Below, piece after piece: positions 56,614-64,000 of a stretch of DNA of 64,000 nucleotides. The position numbers and the translations under genes are program-made. Under the pieces are notes generated by a model. The model saw only the letters and a program-made list of their open reading frames with translations, was not told the origin of the DNA and made no database searches. Source of the stretch: Acidimicrobiaceae bacterium (GTDB lineage: Bacteria; Actinomycetota; Acidimicrobiia; Acidimicrobiales; RAAP-2); contig PKWW01000065.1 of assembly GCA_003132165.1 (NCBI GenBank), positions 1-64,000 of the forward strand, written 5' to 3'. The first letter of the stretch is position 1. Every line of letters starts with the position of its first letter.

Positions 56614-56820
56614 ATGTCTGGAATGGCCCTCTACCTGTCATTGGTTCCGTGCGTGGCGATCTACGGATTCATCGCACTCTTCATGCAGGGCGTGTACAAG
56701 ATGGAGCAGGAGAAGTTGGCCCGCGAAGCGACTGAGGACATGATGGCGAATATCTACATGACCGACTCGGCGCAGGCGTATCTCGCGTCGTACCCGGAGT
56801 TCGAGAGTCGGGACGCGTAA
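56614..56820 (+). CDS. Small single-helix membrane protein
   Basis: 68 aa. One N-terminal hydrophobic helix (ALYLSLVPCVAIYGFIALFM), then an acidic, Met-rich tail (EDMMANIYMTDSA). No family recognised. GAAGGAG six bases before the ATG gives good support for translation. It sits in the gap between priA and def, 108 bases after priA. Confidence 0.68.
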   Translation: MSGMALYLSLVPCVAIYGFIALFMQGVYKMEQEKLAREATEDMMANIYMTDSAQAYLASYPEFESRDA

Positions 56821-56886
56821 GCGTCTTCCCACTCAGCTGGCCGTCCCCCCGGCCAGCACTACGTTTGCTCGCGAGGTGATGGACGG

Positions 56887-56892
56887 TAACGT
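56887..56892 (+). promoter_or_regulatory. Candidate leaderless -10 box of def
   Basis: TAACGT, six bases, then GTG 56899. Confidence 0.5.
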
Positions 56893-56898
56893 GGTGCA

Positions 56899-57432
56899 GT
56901 GAGCACATTGCCGATTCGCATCTACGGTGACCCTGTCTTGAATACGGTCACGACCGAGATCGAGAATATCGACGGCAAGGTGGCGGCGCTGGCCGAGACG
57001 ATGATTGAGACCATGTACGAGGCACCCGGCGTGGGCCTCGCGGCGAACCAGATCGGCGTGCAGAAGCGGCTCTTCGTCTATGACAAGGGTGAGGGGCCAA
57101 TTGTGGTCGTGAACCCCGTGATCGTTGAGTCTGACGGCGAATGGACCTTCGAGGAAGGCTGCCTCTCGATACCCGGGCTCAGTTGGGAGATAACTCGGCC
57201 CAACTCGGTCCACCTAGTGGGTTATGACCTCGACGGCAACGAGATCAGCGTGGAGACCGACGAGTTCGAGGGCCGGATCTTCCAGCACGAGATGGACCAT
57301 CTGGACGGGGTCCTGCTCATCGAGCGTCTTGACGCCGACCAGCGCAAAGAAGCGAAGAAGTTACTTCGAAAGCAGCGTCTGGTCGCCGCGTCCAATGATC
57401 CCGATGGACTTAACCTCCTCTTTGGCGACTAG
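56899..57432 (+). CDS. def: Peptide deformylase
   Basis: 177 aa. All three family motifs are present: GVGLAANQIG (~45-54), EGCLSIPG (Cys metal ligand, ~90-97) and QHEMDHLDG (~133-141) with the two His and catalytic Glu. Removes the N-formyl group from new proteins. The fmt start codon directly abuts its stop. Confidence 0.95.
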   Translation: MSTLPIRIYGDPVLNTVTTEIENIDGKVAALAETMIETMYEAPGVGLAANQIGVQKRLFVYDKGEGPIVVVNPVIVESDGEWTFEEGCLSIPGLSWEITRPNSVHLVGYDLDGNEISVETDEFEGRIFQHEMDHLDGVLLIERLDADQRKEAKKLLRKQRLVAASNDPDGLNLLFGD

Positions 57433-58305
57433 ATGCGTCTCGCGTTCCTCGGCACGCCAGAGGCGGCGGTACCGTCGCTTCGAGCATTGAAGGACGCCGG
57501 TCACGACGTTGTCATCGTCATCACGCGACCCGACCGCAAGCGAGGGCGTGGCGCAGCGTTGCTACCGAGCCCGGTGAAGAGCGCCGCGCTCGAACTCGAA
57601 CTCACCGTTGGTCACAGTTTGAAGGATCTCGAAGGAGTGCAGGTCGATCGGGCCGTCGTCGTCGCGTACGGCGCAATGATACCGGCCACGTTGCTCGAAC
57701 GGATCCCGATGTTGAACGTCCATTTCTCACTCTTGCCCAGGTGGCGTGGCGCGGCCCCGGTCGAGCGGGCGATTCTCGCCGGCGACGAAGAAACCGGCGT
57801 CGCCGTAATGTCCCTCGAGGTCACGCTCGACACCGGCCCGGTACACGCCGAGCGCCGTACCGCAGTGGACGCGAAGTCCGCGCGGGATCTGACCGGTGAA
57901 CTCGCCCAGCTTGGCGCGTCGGCGCTCGTGGAGGTGCTCGCTGATCCCGACCTGCTGGCTTTGCCGCTGGACCAGGTGGGCGAGGCGACCTACGCCGAGA
58001 AATTGACGAAGGAGTCGTTCCATCTGGAGGCTTCGAAATCGGTCGAACTCTTGGAACGGACAGTTCGCCTAGGCCGCGCTTTCACCTTCGTCGATGGGCG
58101 GCGACTGAAGGTGCTCAAGGCGCACAGTTCACCCGTTTCGGGTGAGCCCGGCACGTTCAGTGAAGTGGACGGCGCAGTCGCTCTCTTGGTGGATGACGGA
58201 TCGTTAGTGCTCGAGGTGGTCCAACCCGAAGGGTCGACACCAATGTCGGCGAGTTCGTGGCGATCGGGTGCGCGGATCGATTTCACGACCGCGACGTGGA
58301 ACTGA
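57433..58305 (+). CDS. fmt: Methionyl-tRNA formyltransferase
   Basis: 290 aa. Formyl-transfer domain with FLGTPEAAVPSL at the start and the catalytic segment LNVHFSLLPRWRGAAPVERAI (~97-117; Asn and His of the triad), then the C-terminal OB-like domain from ~200 (EKLTKESFHLE). Supplies formyl-Met-tRNA; adjacent to def, which removes the group. ATG immediately after the def stop. Confidence 0.95.
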   Translation: MRLAFLGTPEAAVPSLRALKDAGHDVVIVITRPDRKRGRGAALLPSPVKSAALELELTVGHSLKDLEGVQVDRAVVVAYGAMIPATLLERIPMLNVHFSLLPRWRGAAPVERAILAGDEETGVAVMSLEVTLDTGPVHAERRTAVDAKSARDLTGELAQLGASALVEVLADPDLLALPLDQVGEATYAEKLTKESFHLEASKSVELLERTVRLGRAFTFVDGRRLKVLKAHSSPVSGEPGTFSEVDGAVALLVDDGSLVLEVVQPEGSTPMSASSWRSGARIDFTTATWN

Positions 58306-58322
58306 CCCGCATCGCCACGCCC

Positions 58323-58328
58323 TAGGCT
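58323..58328 (+). promoter_or_regulatory. Candidate leaderless -10 box of rpe
   Basis: TAGGCT, six bases, then GTG 58335. It probably starts the rpe-ribD-ribBA-ribH transcript. Confidence 0.5.
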
Positions 58329-58334
58329 TGGTTC

Positions 58335-59024
58335 GTGACATTTATTGAGGCCGGTCCCCCTGGTGCACTTCGAATAGCGCCGTCAATCCTCGCCGCTGAC
58401 TTCGGTGCCTTGGCCAATGCCGTGCGCGAGATTGACGCCGAGACTGACTGGCTGCACGTTGACGTGATGGACGGTCACTTCGTGCCCAACGTGTCAATCG
58501 GACCTCCGGTCGTACAATCGCTACGCCCCTACAGCGATCGTTTCTTCGACTGTCACCTGATGATGACCGACCCCGGTCGATATCTCGAAGCCTTCAAGAA
58601 CGCGGGCGCGGACGGCTGCACGGTGCACGTGGAGATCGGTGGCACGGCCTCTTTGATCAATGACGCCCGTGCGCTCGGCCTGCGGGTGGGTCTCGCGGCG
58701 AATCCCGACACGCCCTTCGAGAAGGTCGCTCCGTTTCTCGGCGATATCGACCTGCTCCTGTTAATGACGGTCTTCCCGGGTTTTGGAGGTCAGTCCTTCA
58801 TGAGCGACGTCATGGGAAAGGTCAGCGAGGCCCGCCGCGAAGTTGATACGAATTCTCTGGGAGTCGATATCGAGGTCGACGGTGGCATCGATATCGTGAC
58901 GGCGCCCGTCGCCGTCGAGGCGGGGGCCAACGTGCTGGTCGCAGGGTCGGCGATCTTCAGCCGTCCCGAGCCCCTTTTGGCCGCCCATGCGCTTCGTGAA
59001 GCCGCACTCGCTGGTCGACGATGA
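58335..59024 (+). CDS. rpe: Ribulose-phosphate 3-epimerase
   Basis: 229 aa TIM barrel. IAPSILAADFGAL (~14-26), LHVDVMDGHFVPNVSIGP (metal His and Asp, ~43-60), MTVFPGFGGQSF (~142-153) and EVDGGID (~181). Interconverts ribulose 5-phosphate, a riboflavin precursor, and xylulose 5-phosphate. Stop overlaps ribD as ATGA, linking ribulose-5-phosphate supply to the rib genes. Confidence 0.95.
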   Translation: MTFIEAGPPGALRIAPSILAADFGALANAVREIDAETDWLHVDVMDGHFVPNVSIGPPVVQSLRPYSDRFFDCHLMMTDPGRYLEAFKNAGADGCTVHVEIGGTASLINDARALGLRVGLAANPDTPFEKVAPFLGDIDLLLLMTVFPGFGGQSFMSDVMGKVSEARREVDTNSLGVDIEVDGGIDIVTAPVAVEAGANVLVAGSAIFSRPEPLLAAHALREAALAGRR

Positions 59025-60007
59025 ACTTCGTTCCTTCTGAAATCATGCAGGTCGCCATCCGCGAAGGGGAGAAGGCCCGCCTCCATGCGCCGCCCAACCC
59101 CTGGGTCGGCGCTGTTGTCATCAATGACCGCGGCGTCATCGTGGGCGAGGGCCACACGCAGGCTCCGGGCGAGTCGCACGCTGAGATTGAGGCCCTGCGC
59201 CGAGCCGGCGACCAGGCCCGGGGGGCGACGCTCGTCGTGACCCTTGAGCCCTGCTGCCACGTGGGCCGGACCGGACCCTGCGTCGAAGCCATCGTCAAAG
59301 CGGGGATTACGAAGGTGATCGTCGGCACGCTCGACGCCGATTCGAGGGTCTCGGGCCAGGGCGTCGAACTCTTGAAGGCTTCGGGCGTTGATGTCGAGGT
59401 CGGGATCGAAGAGGAACAAGTGCGTACCCAGTTGGCGCCGTATCTTTGGCATCGCATCACTGGGCGCCCGTACGTTGTCTTGAAGATCGCGTCCACGCTC
59501 GACGGCATTGTGTCGATGGCCGACGGGACGAGCCAGTGGATCACCGGCGAAGAAGCGCGCAGGGATGCGCACGTGCTGCGCGCGCAGAGCCAAGCGATTC
59601 TGGTGGGCGCCGGCACGGTACGAAGCGACGACCCCGCACTTACCGCTCGCCTGGACGACATCATCATCGAACCTCTGCGGGTGGTGCTCGGCGAAGTTCC
59701 CCAGGGTGCCAGGGTCCGGCCGTGTCTCGAGCGGTCGGGCGACATCGGACTCATCCTCGACGAGCTCGGAGAGCATGACGTCCTCCAATTGCTCGTGGAG
59801 GGCGGACCGACCACGGCGAGTGAATTTCTTGAACATGGCCTGGTGAATCACGTGGTCTGGTACCAGGCGCCGGCCTTCGCGGGTTCGGTCGGGACAGTAG
59901 GAGCCCTTAAGTCGATGTCGACTCCGACAATCGCTGCGCTTCGCCGTGGTCGAGTGATCGACGTGCGGCGAATCGGCGAAGATATACGTGTGGATGTGGA
60001 GGCCTGA
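59021..60007 (+). CDS. ribD: Bifunctional riboflavin deaminase/reductase RibD
   Basis: 328 aa. Deaminase domain (1-~145) with zinc site HAEIEAL and TLEPCCHVGRTGPC; reductase domain (~150-328) with VLKIASTLDGIVSMADG, WITGEEARRD, and VEGGPTTASEFL. Second and third steps after GTP opening. Its stop overlaps ribBA (TGATG). FMN-riboswitch features were not seen upstream of rpe. Confidence 0.94.
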   Translation: MNFVPSEIMQVAIREGEKARLHAPPNPWVGAVVINDRGVIVGEGHTQAPGESHAEIEALRRAGDQARGATLVVTLEPCCHVGRTGPCVEAIVKAGITKVIVGTLDADSRVSGQGVELLKASGVDVEVGIEEEQVRTQLAPYLWHRITGRPYVVLKIASTLDGIVSMADGTSQWITGEEARRDAHVLRAQSQAILVGAGTVRSDDPALTARLDDIIIEPLRVVLGEVPQGARVRPCLERSGDIGLILDELGEHDVLQLLVEGGPTTASEFLEHGLVNHVVWYQAPAFAGSVGTVGALKSMSTPTIAALRRGRVIDVRRIGEDIRVDVEA

Positions 60008-61230
60008 TGGCGCTGTCAACAATTGAAGAAGCAATCAACCAGTTGCGCAATGGCGGCATGGTTGTCGTCGTGGACGACGAGGATCGCGAGAACGAGGGTG
60101 ATCTCATCATGGCCGCCGAGGACGTCACGGCCGAGAGCATGGCGTTCTATCTGGAGTACACCTCGGGTGTGTTCTGCGTGCCCTTGGAGTCGGTGAGGGC
60201 TGACGAACTCGACCTTCCACTGATGGTGGTGGCGAACACCGAGGCTCAGCGCACCGCGTTCACCGTGACCGTGGACTACCGCCACGGCACGACGACAGGA
60301 ATTTCGGCGAGCGACCGGGCCGCGACTGTTCGCGCGCTGATCGCCCCCGACACCCGCCCCTCAGATCTCAGCCGGCCCGGACACATCTTCCCGCTGCGCT
60401 ACCGACCGGGCGGCGTGCTGAAACGGGCCGGTCACACCGAGGCGACCGTCGACCTGTGCCGTCTCGCGGGCAAGTACCCCTCGGGCGTGCTCTGTGAGAT
60501 CGTCACGGGCGACAAGGCCGACATGGCGCGGCTCCCGGAGTTGGAGGCGTTCGCCGCCAAGCACTCGCTACCGATCGTCTCTATCGCCGACCTGATCCGT
60601 TACCGTCGTCATCACGAGAAGTTGGTGCGGCGGGTCGCCGAGGCTTCCCTGCCCACCGAGCACGGGACGTTCCAGGCCTACGTCTTTGAGAGCGTGCTCG
60701 ACGGCGAGCAGCACATGGCGCTCGTCTACGGCGACATCAGCCACGCCAACAATGTGCTCGTTCGCGTGCACTCCGAGTGCCTGACGGGTGACGCGCTCGG
60801 ATCACTGCGCTGCGACTGTGGTCCCCAACTTCAGACGGCCCTGGCGAAGATCGCCGCGGAGGGTGCCGGCGTGGTCGTGTATCTACGTGGACATGAAGGG
60901 CGCGGCATCGGGCTCGGACACAAGATCCGCGCGTACGCCCTGCAGGAGAACGGCCACGACACGGTCGACGCCAATCTCGAACTCGGGCTTCCCGTCGACT
61001 CGCGTGAGTACGGCATCGGAGCCCAGATCCTGGTCGATCTCGGTGTGACGACCATGAGGCTCATGACCAACAACCCATCCAAGTACGGCGGGCTCGAAGG
61101 ATTCGGGCTCAACATCGTCGAGCGTGTACCGCTCGAGAGTCGGCCGACGGCGTTCAATATCGACTACCTGCGTACGAAGCGCGAGCGGATGGGCCACATT
61201 CTCGGAGGACTTGATGACGTCGACGAATGA
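60007..61230 (+). CDS. ribBA: Bifunctional DHBP synthase / GTP cyclohydrolase II
   Basis: 407 aa. RibB domain (1-~200) with VVVVDDEDRENEGDLIMAAE (~19-38) and TGISASDRA. RibA domain (~205-407) with the zinc cysteines in SECLTGDALGSLRCDCG (~257-273) and GHEGRGIGL. Feeds both branches of riboflavin synthesis. Directly joined to ribD upstream and overlapping ribH downstream; no ribE lies between them. Confidence 0.96.
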   Translation: MALSTIEEAINQLRNGGMVVVVDDEDRENEGDLIMAAEDVTAESMAFYLEYTSGVFCVPLESVRADELDLPLMVVANTEAQRTAFTVTVDYRHGTTTGISASDRAATVRALIAPDTRPSDLSRPGHIFPLRYRPGGVLKRAGHTEATVDLCRLAGKYPSGVLCEIVTGDKADMARLPELEAFAAKHSLPIVSIADLIRYRRHHEKLVRRVAEASLPTEHGTFQAYVFESVLDGEQHMALVYGDISHANNVLVRVHSECLTGDALGSLRCDCGPQLQTALAKIAAEGAGVVVYLRGHEGRGIGLGHKIRAYALQENGHDTVDANLELGLPVDSREYGIGAQILVDLGVTTMRLMTNNPSKYGGLEGFGLNIVERVPLESRPTAFNIDYLRTKRERMGHILGGLDDVDE

Positions 61231-61753
61231 GACCGAGCTTGACCCGGATCTCGCGGAATCATTTCGAGCACGGGTGGGTGAATTTCTTGAGGGCACCCAC
61301 GATGGTCGTGGGCTTCGCATCGGCATCGCCTGCGGTCGCTTCAACGGAGGGATTACGACCAGGCTGCTCGACGGCGCGCTGGCCGTACTGCACGACGCCG
61401 GTGTCGACCGCAGCGATATCACGCTCGGCTGGGTGCCCGGCGCGTTCGAAATCCCCTTGCTGGCTCGGGCCATGGCGACCGGCCCGCGGGCTGTTGACGC
61501 AGTGATCACGCTCGGCGCCGTCATCAGAGGCGACACCGGGCACTACGAGGTTGTGGCGGGAGAGTGTGCCCGTGGTGTCCAGGCGGTACAACTGCGCACG
61601 GGCGTGCCCATCGTGTTCGGCGTGCTCACGACCAACACCGTTGATCAGGCCCTCGAGCGTTCGCTGGCGGACGAGACGAATAAAGGTCGCGAATCGGCGT
61701 TCACCGCGCTTGAGATGGTCTCGATCCTGCACCAGGGATCGCTGGCCCGTTGA
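61214..61753 (+). CDS. ribH: 6,7-Dimethyl-8-ribityllumazine synthase
   Basis: 179 aa from ATG 61214 with GGAGGA upstream. RIGIACGRFNGGIT at ~34, GWVPGAFEIPLLARAM, GAVIRGDTGHYEVV (catalytic His) and FGVLTTNTVDQALERS are all present. The N-terminal ~30 residues are an extension. Condenses the two rib branches. Overlaps ribBA by 17 bases and the next gene by four. Confidence 0.95.
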   Translation: MTSTNETELDPDLAESFRARVGEFLEGTHDGRGLRIGIACGRFNGGITTRLLDGALAVLHDAGVDRSDITLGWVPGAFEIPLLARAMATGPRAVDAVITLGAVIRGDTGHYEVVAGECARGVQAVQLRTGVPIVFGVLTTNTVDQALERSLADETNKGRESAFTALEMVSILHQGSLAR

Positions 61754-61956
61754 CGACGCAGGGCGTCATTGAGGCTTTCGACGAACGTCGTGGCGACGGC
61801 GTGTTCCGTAGCAATCTTGGCGAAGCGCTGTACTTTCACTGCGTCACCATCGCTGGCGGCACGCGCACAATAGACGTGGGTGCGAAGGCTGACGGAGAAC
61901 GTGCGGTTGGCCACCTCGGCCGCGACGAAATCATGGACGTGCGCGCACTGTCGTAA
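61750..61956 (+). CDS. Cold-shock-domain-like small protein
   Basis: 68 aa. The pattern GVIEAFDERRGDGVF...ALYFHCVTIAGGTRTIDVG..ADGERAVG follows the beta-barrel layout of cold shock proteins (KGFGFI, VHF, G.RxL..G), but the RNP aromatics are only partly kept (FH in YFHC). TTG start overlapping the ribH stop. Nucleic-acid binding is therefore plausible rather than shown. Confidence 0.68.
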   Translation: MTTQGVIEAFDERRGDGVFRSNLGEALYFHCVTIAGGTRTIDVGAKADGERAVGHLGRDEIMDVRALS

Positions 61957-62021
61957 AGGGTCCAAAAAGGAAGGTGCGGCGCGCCGCTCTCTCTCGAACG
62001 ACGCGCCGCGGGCGAGTCAGA

Positions 62022-62426
62022 TCATCTGGACGCTGGTGGGAGCGGCGGATTGCCTAGCGCGGTGAGCGCCGAGTCCCGGGCCGCCGCAGTTTGCGTGAGC
62101 GCCAATTCGAAGGCCGCACGAGCCGTGCTGCGTGCCGCTGCCGTTGTGGCTTGTGCCTTGGCACTCTGGAATGCCGCCTGCGCTGACTCGACGGCACTCT
62201 GGAATGTCCGGTTGATCGCCTGGCGAGCGCTGCTATAGGCGGCCAACTGCTGACGCCATGTCTTCAAAGGAGTGGTCTTTACGGTCGTCGTCGTCCTCGG
62301 AAGGGTCGTTGACGACACCCTCGAACTCTTCTGCTGGCTCTGCGCGAAAGCAGCAACGGGAATCACCAAGCCAACGTTCGCTGCAATTACCACCACGGCA
62401 ATTCCTCGAGTGAGCGACTTCTTCAT
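62022..62426 (-). CDS. Secreted Ala-rich helical protein
   Basis: 134 aa. Sec signal peptide (KKSLTRGIAVVVIAANVGLVIPVAAFA, cleavage near 28), then a Ser/Thr-rich linker (STTLPRTTTTVKTTP) and an Ala/Gln-rich helix to the end with coiled-coil character. No family known. AAAGGA precedes the ATG. It is divergent from a two-component system and could be its target or sensor partner. Confidence 0.72.
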   Translation of the reverse strand: MKKSLTRGIAVVVIAANVGLVIPVAAFAQSQQKSSRVSSTTLPRTTTTVKTTPLKTWRQQLAAYSSARQAINRTFQSAVESAQAAFQSAKAQATTAAARSTARAAFELALTQTAAARDSALTALGNPPLPPASR

Positions 62427-62447
62427 GTGATTCCTTTGTTAGTAACA

Positions 62448-62509
62448 CCATTCACACTATTGAACCAAGCTGTGAAATGGCTGTGTGTTGGGCCAATGTT
62501 GCCTGTGAA
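62448..62509. promoter_or_regulatory. Repeated TGTGAA motifs between secreted protein and response regulator
   Basis: CCATTCACA (62448-62456) faces TGTGAAATGG (62471-62480) as an inverted pair, and a third TGTGAA lies at 62504-62509. These are candidate binding sites for the adjacent OmpR-type regulator. Confidence 0.35.
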
Positions 62510-62559
62510 CCACCAAACATTACATTCTGGTCAAAGTACCGGAATTGCGGGGTGAGAGG

Positions 62560-62565
62560 TACGCT
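62560..62565 (+). promoter_or_regulatory. Candidate leaderless -10 box before a mini-ORF
   Basis: TACGCT, six bases, then ATG 62572, the first codon of a five-codon ORF that overlaps the response-regulator start. Confidence 0.45.
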
Positions 62566-62571
62566 CGCACC

Positions 62572-62589
62572 ATGGTGATTGACTCATGA
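62572..62589 (+). CDS. Five-codon leader ORF coupled to the response regulator
   Basis: ATG GTG ATT GAC TCA TGA (MVIDS). Its stop overlaps the regulator's ATG as ATGA. The regulator itself has no Shine-Dalgarno, so ribosomes may reach it by reinitiation. Confidence 0.35.
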   Translation: MVIDS

Positions 62590-63269
62590 CGACGGTGCTC
62601 GTAGTTGACGACGAACCCGGCGTACGTGACCTGCTGAGCGACGCCCTGAAGATGGCCGGCTACACGACTGAGGTCGCCTCGAACGGTAACGAAGCCTTGG
62701 ATGTGCTGCATCGACGCCGGGCCGACCTCTGTATCGTCGACGTGAACATGCCGTCCATGAATGGCTTCGAGTTCCTTCAGAAGCTACGAGAACACGATAC
62801 TGTCACCCCGGTACTGCTACTTTCGGCACGCGATGCACCCGAGGACGTCGCCCAGGGCCTTCGCTACGGCGCGGACGACTACGTACGAAAGCCCTTCAGC
62901 CTCGAAGAACTGCTGCTTCGAGTGCACGCGATCCTGCGTCGTGTCAACCAGGACGTCGAGAGCGACCTTACGTACGAATGCGGTCCGCTGTCTATGAATA
63001 TCGATCGCCACCTGGTTCAGGTGGGCACTGCTCCAGTTGAACTGTCGGCGACCGAGTTTCGCCTGCTCGAAGTCTTGATGGAACGAAAGAATCGACTGGT
63101 GACGCGCGAGCAGCTATTGCGCGAGGTATGGAACATCGATTTCGATTCCGAGACGTCGGTGTTGGACACCTATGTCTCGTATCTGCGCAAGAAGATCCAC
63201 CAGGGTGACTTCGCGCCCCTCACCACGGTACGCGGCGTCGGTTTCAAGTTGGTTGACGAGACGCCGTAG
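62586..63269 (+). CDS. OmpR-family response regulator (MprA/TcrA-like)
   Basis: 227 aa. Receiver domain with acidic pair D8-D9, phospho-acceptor D52 (CIVDVNMP), Ser 80 and K102 (DDYVRKPF). The C-terminal winged-helix domain (~130-225) ends with SYLRKKIHQGD and TVRGVGFKL. No ribosome site precedes ATG 62586. Its stop overlaps the kinase GTG by one base. Targets are unknown; the divergent secreted protein is a candidate. Confidence 0.93.
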   Translation: MTTVLVVDDEPGVRDLLSDALKMAGYTTEVASNGNEALDVLHRRRADLCIVDVNMPSMNGFEFLQKLREHDTVTPVLLLSARDAPEDVAQGLRYGADDYVRKPFSLEELLLRVHAILRRVNQDVESDLTYECGPLSMNIDRHLVQVGTAPVELSATEFRLLEVLMERKNRLVTREQLLREVWNIDFDSETSVLDTYVSYLRKKIHQGDFAPLTTVRGVGFKLVDETP

Positions 63270-64000
63270 TGAAACTGACGACGAGGATCACCACGTTGCT
63301 GGTCGTCGTCACGACTGTTGTGGCCCTTGGCGTTGGTTGGTACGCCGTCTCGACGAGCACGCACTCGGCGTACACGGCGTTGGACGCGAATATCAATGCG
63401 GTCGTCAACAGTGGCAAGGGGGACCCGAACTCGGCGTTGAGTGAGGCGCTCAACATCATGCAGAGCGGCGGCTACGACCTCACCCTCGACGTGGTCTACC
63501 CGTCGGGGACCGTCACCAACATCAACGCGGGCCGGCATCGACTGCGCGAGCTTCCGACATTGGCGGACGTGCGTGACTCGCTGCGTCAGGTCGTCGCGGT
63601 GTCGAATCTTCCCGGGTTTCGCATCCGCTCGCTCAACATCGGCGGGGGTGATTATCTCGTCGTTGCGGCGTCCACGCTCAACATCGTCAATTCGAACCGA
63701 CAGTTGATCGCTCGTGTCGCCCTCGCGGCGGTGGCGATGGCTTTGCTGATGCTGGTGGTTGCGCGCCTGTTCATGCGACGCGACCTGCAGACCGTGGAGG
63801 ACTTGATCGATTTCGCCTCGGACGTCGCCGAAGGAAACGCCTACGAGCAGATCCCGCCGAGTAGGGGAAGCCGCGACGTGCGCGAATTGCAGCGCGCGCT
63901 GGCCCAGATGGTGGCGTCGTTGCAGGAGAAGATCGAGCACGAATCGCGTCAAGCCGAGACGATGCAATTGTTCATTGGCGACGCGTCGCACGAACTTCGC
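63269..64000 (+). CDS. Sensor histidine kinase (partial, cut by window end)
   Basis: First 244 aa only. Membrane helix 1 (~8-28), an extracytoplasmic sensor region of ~120 residues, helix 2 (~148-170), a HAMP-like linker (DLIDFASDVAEGN), a coiled coil, and the start of the phospho-acceptor H-box (FIGDASHELR, His 241) exactly at the window edge. ATP-binding part lies beyond. Partner of the regulator upstream. GTG start. Confidence 0.9.
   Translation, partial: MKLTTRITTLLVVVTTVVALGVGWYAVSTSTHSAYTALDANINAVVNSGKGDPNSALSEALNIMQSGGYDLTLDVVYPSGTVTNINAGRHRLRELPTLADVRDSLRQVVAVSNLPGFRIRSLNIGGGDYLVVAASTLNIVNSNRQLIARVALAAVAMALLMLVVARLFMRRDLQTVEDLIDFASDVAEGNAYEQIPPSRGSRDVRELQRALAQMVASLQEKIEHESRQAETMQLFIGDASHELR

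Noticed and set aside
58150..58335. FMN riboswitch before the riboflavin genes
   Set aside because: The region is fmt coding sequence plus about 29 bases; no RFN-type conserved stems were seen.

Overview
The window reads as one chromosomal stretch of a compact, moderately high-GC actinobacterium. The best fit is class Acidimicrobiia; this is inferred from gene content and order, with no rRNA present to prove it. Pointers are a bacterial proteasome activator (Bpa), an actinobacterial integration host factor (mihF) in the order pyrF-mihF-gmk-rpoZ-coaBC-metK-priA, a PriA without helicase motifs, a DnaE with a full PHP metal site, and menaquinone as quinone. I found no tRNA, rRNA, CRISPR array, insertion sequence or phage gene.

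Layout. 1-7.7 kb: bpa, dnaE, two unrecognised conserved proteins and a YyaL-type thioredoxin-domain protein. 8-18.9 kb: a carbohydrate locus with a Gfo/Idh/MocA oxidoreductase, a PfkB sugar kinase, a LacI regulator with two matching candidate operators, two complete CUT2 sugar ABC transporters (one ribose-type, one xylose-type) and a short-chain dehydrogenase. 18.9-26.2 kb: a menaquinone cluster (menE, menB, menA, menH, menD on both strands) with a SRPBCC protein and a cytoplasmic sulfatase lodged inside it. 26.2-30.7 kb: ccdA, tyrS, a lipoprotein, small unknowns and nfuA. 30.7-35 kb: shikimate genes aroC-aroK-aroB-aroQ, then efp and nusB. 35-42 kb: a haem-copper oxidase cluster (Sco fused to a membrane domain, CtaG, a cupredoxin, subunits II, I and III). 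42-51.1 kb: the pyrimidine operon pyrR-pyrB-pyrC-carA-carB-pyrD-pyrF, with a PyrR-binding RNA motif in its leader. 51.1-62 kb: mihF, gmk, rpoZ, coaBC, metK, priA, def, fmt, rpe, ribD, ribBA, ribH and a cold-shock-like gene. 62-64 kb: a secreted Ala-rich protein facing an OmpR-type response regulator and a histidine kinase cut by the window end.

The DNA is tightly packed. Many neighbours share ATGA or GTGA start-stop overlaps, and five of eight convergent pairs overlap by exactly four bases through their stop codons. At least a dozen genes have a TANNNT box ending 6-8 bases before the start codon and no Shine-Dalgarno sequence, which points to widespread leaderless transcription; I used this to choose starts.

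The most interesting items are: the oxidase subunit I, in which the K-channel lysine is replaced by Phe and a nearby membrane Glu appears; the adjacent CuA-like cupredoxin with CxxxC but no following His; the Sco-membrane fusion; paired LacI operators; a structured leader at 29010-29058; a five-codon leaderless ORF coupled to the response regulator; and pyrimidine and riboflavin operons lacking pyrK and ribE. I saw no convincing defence system or wholly new multi-gene system.
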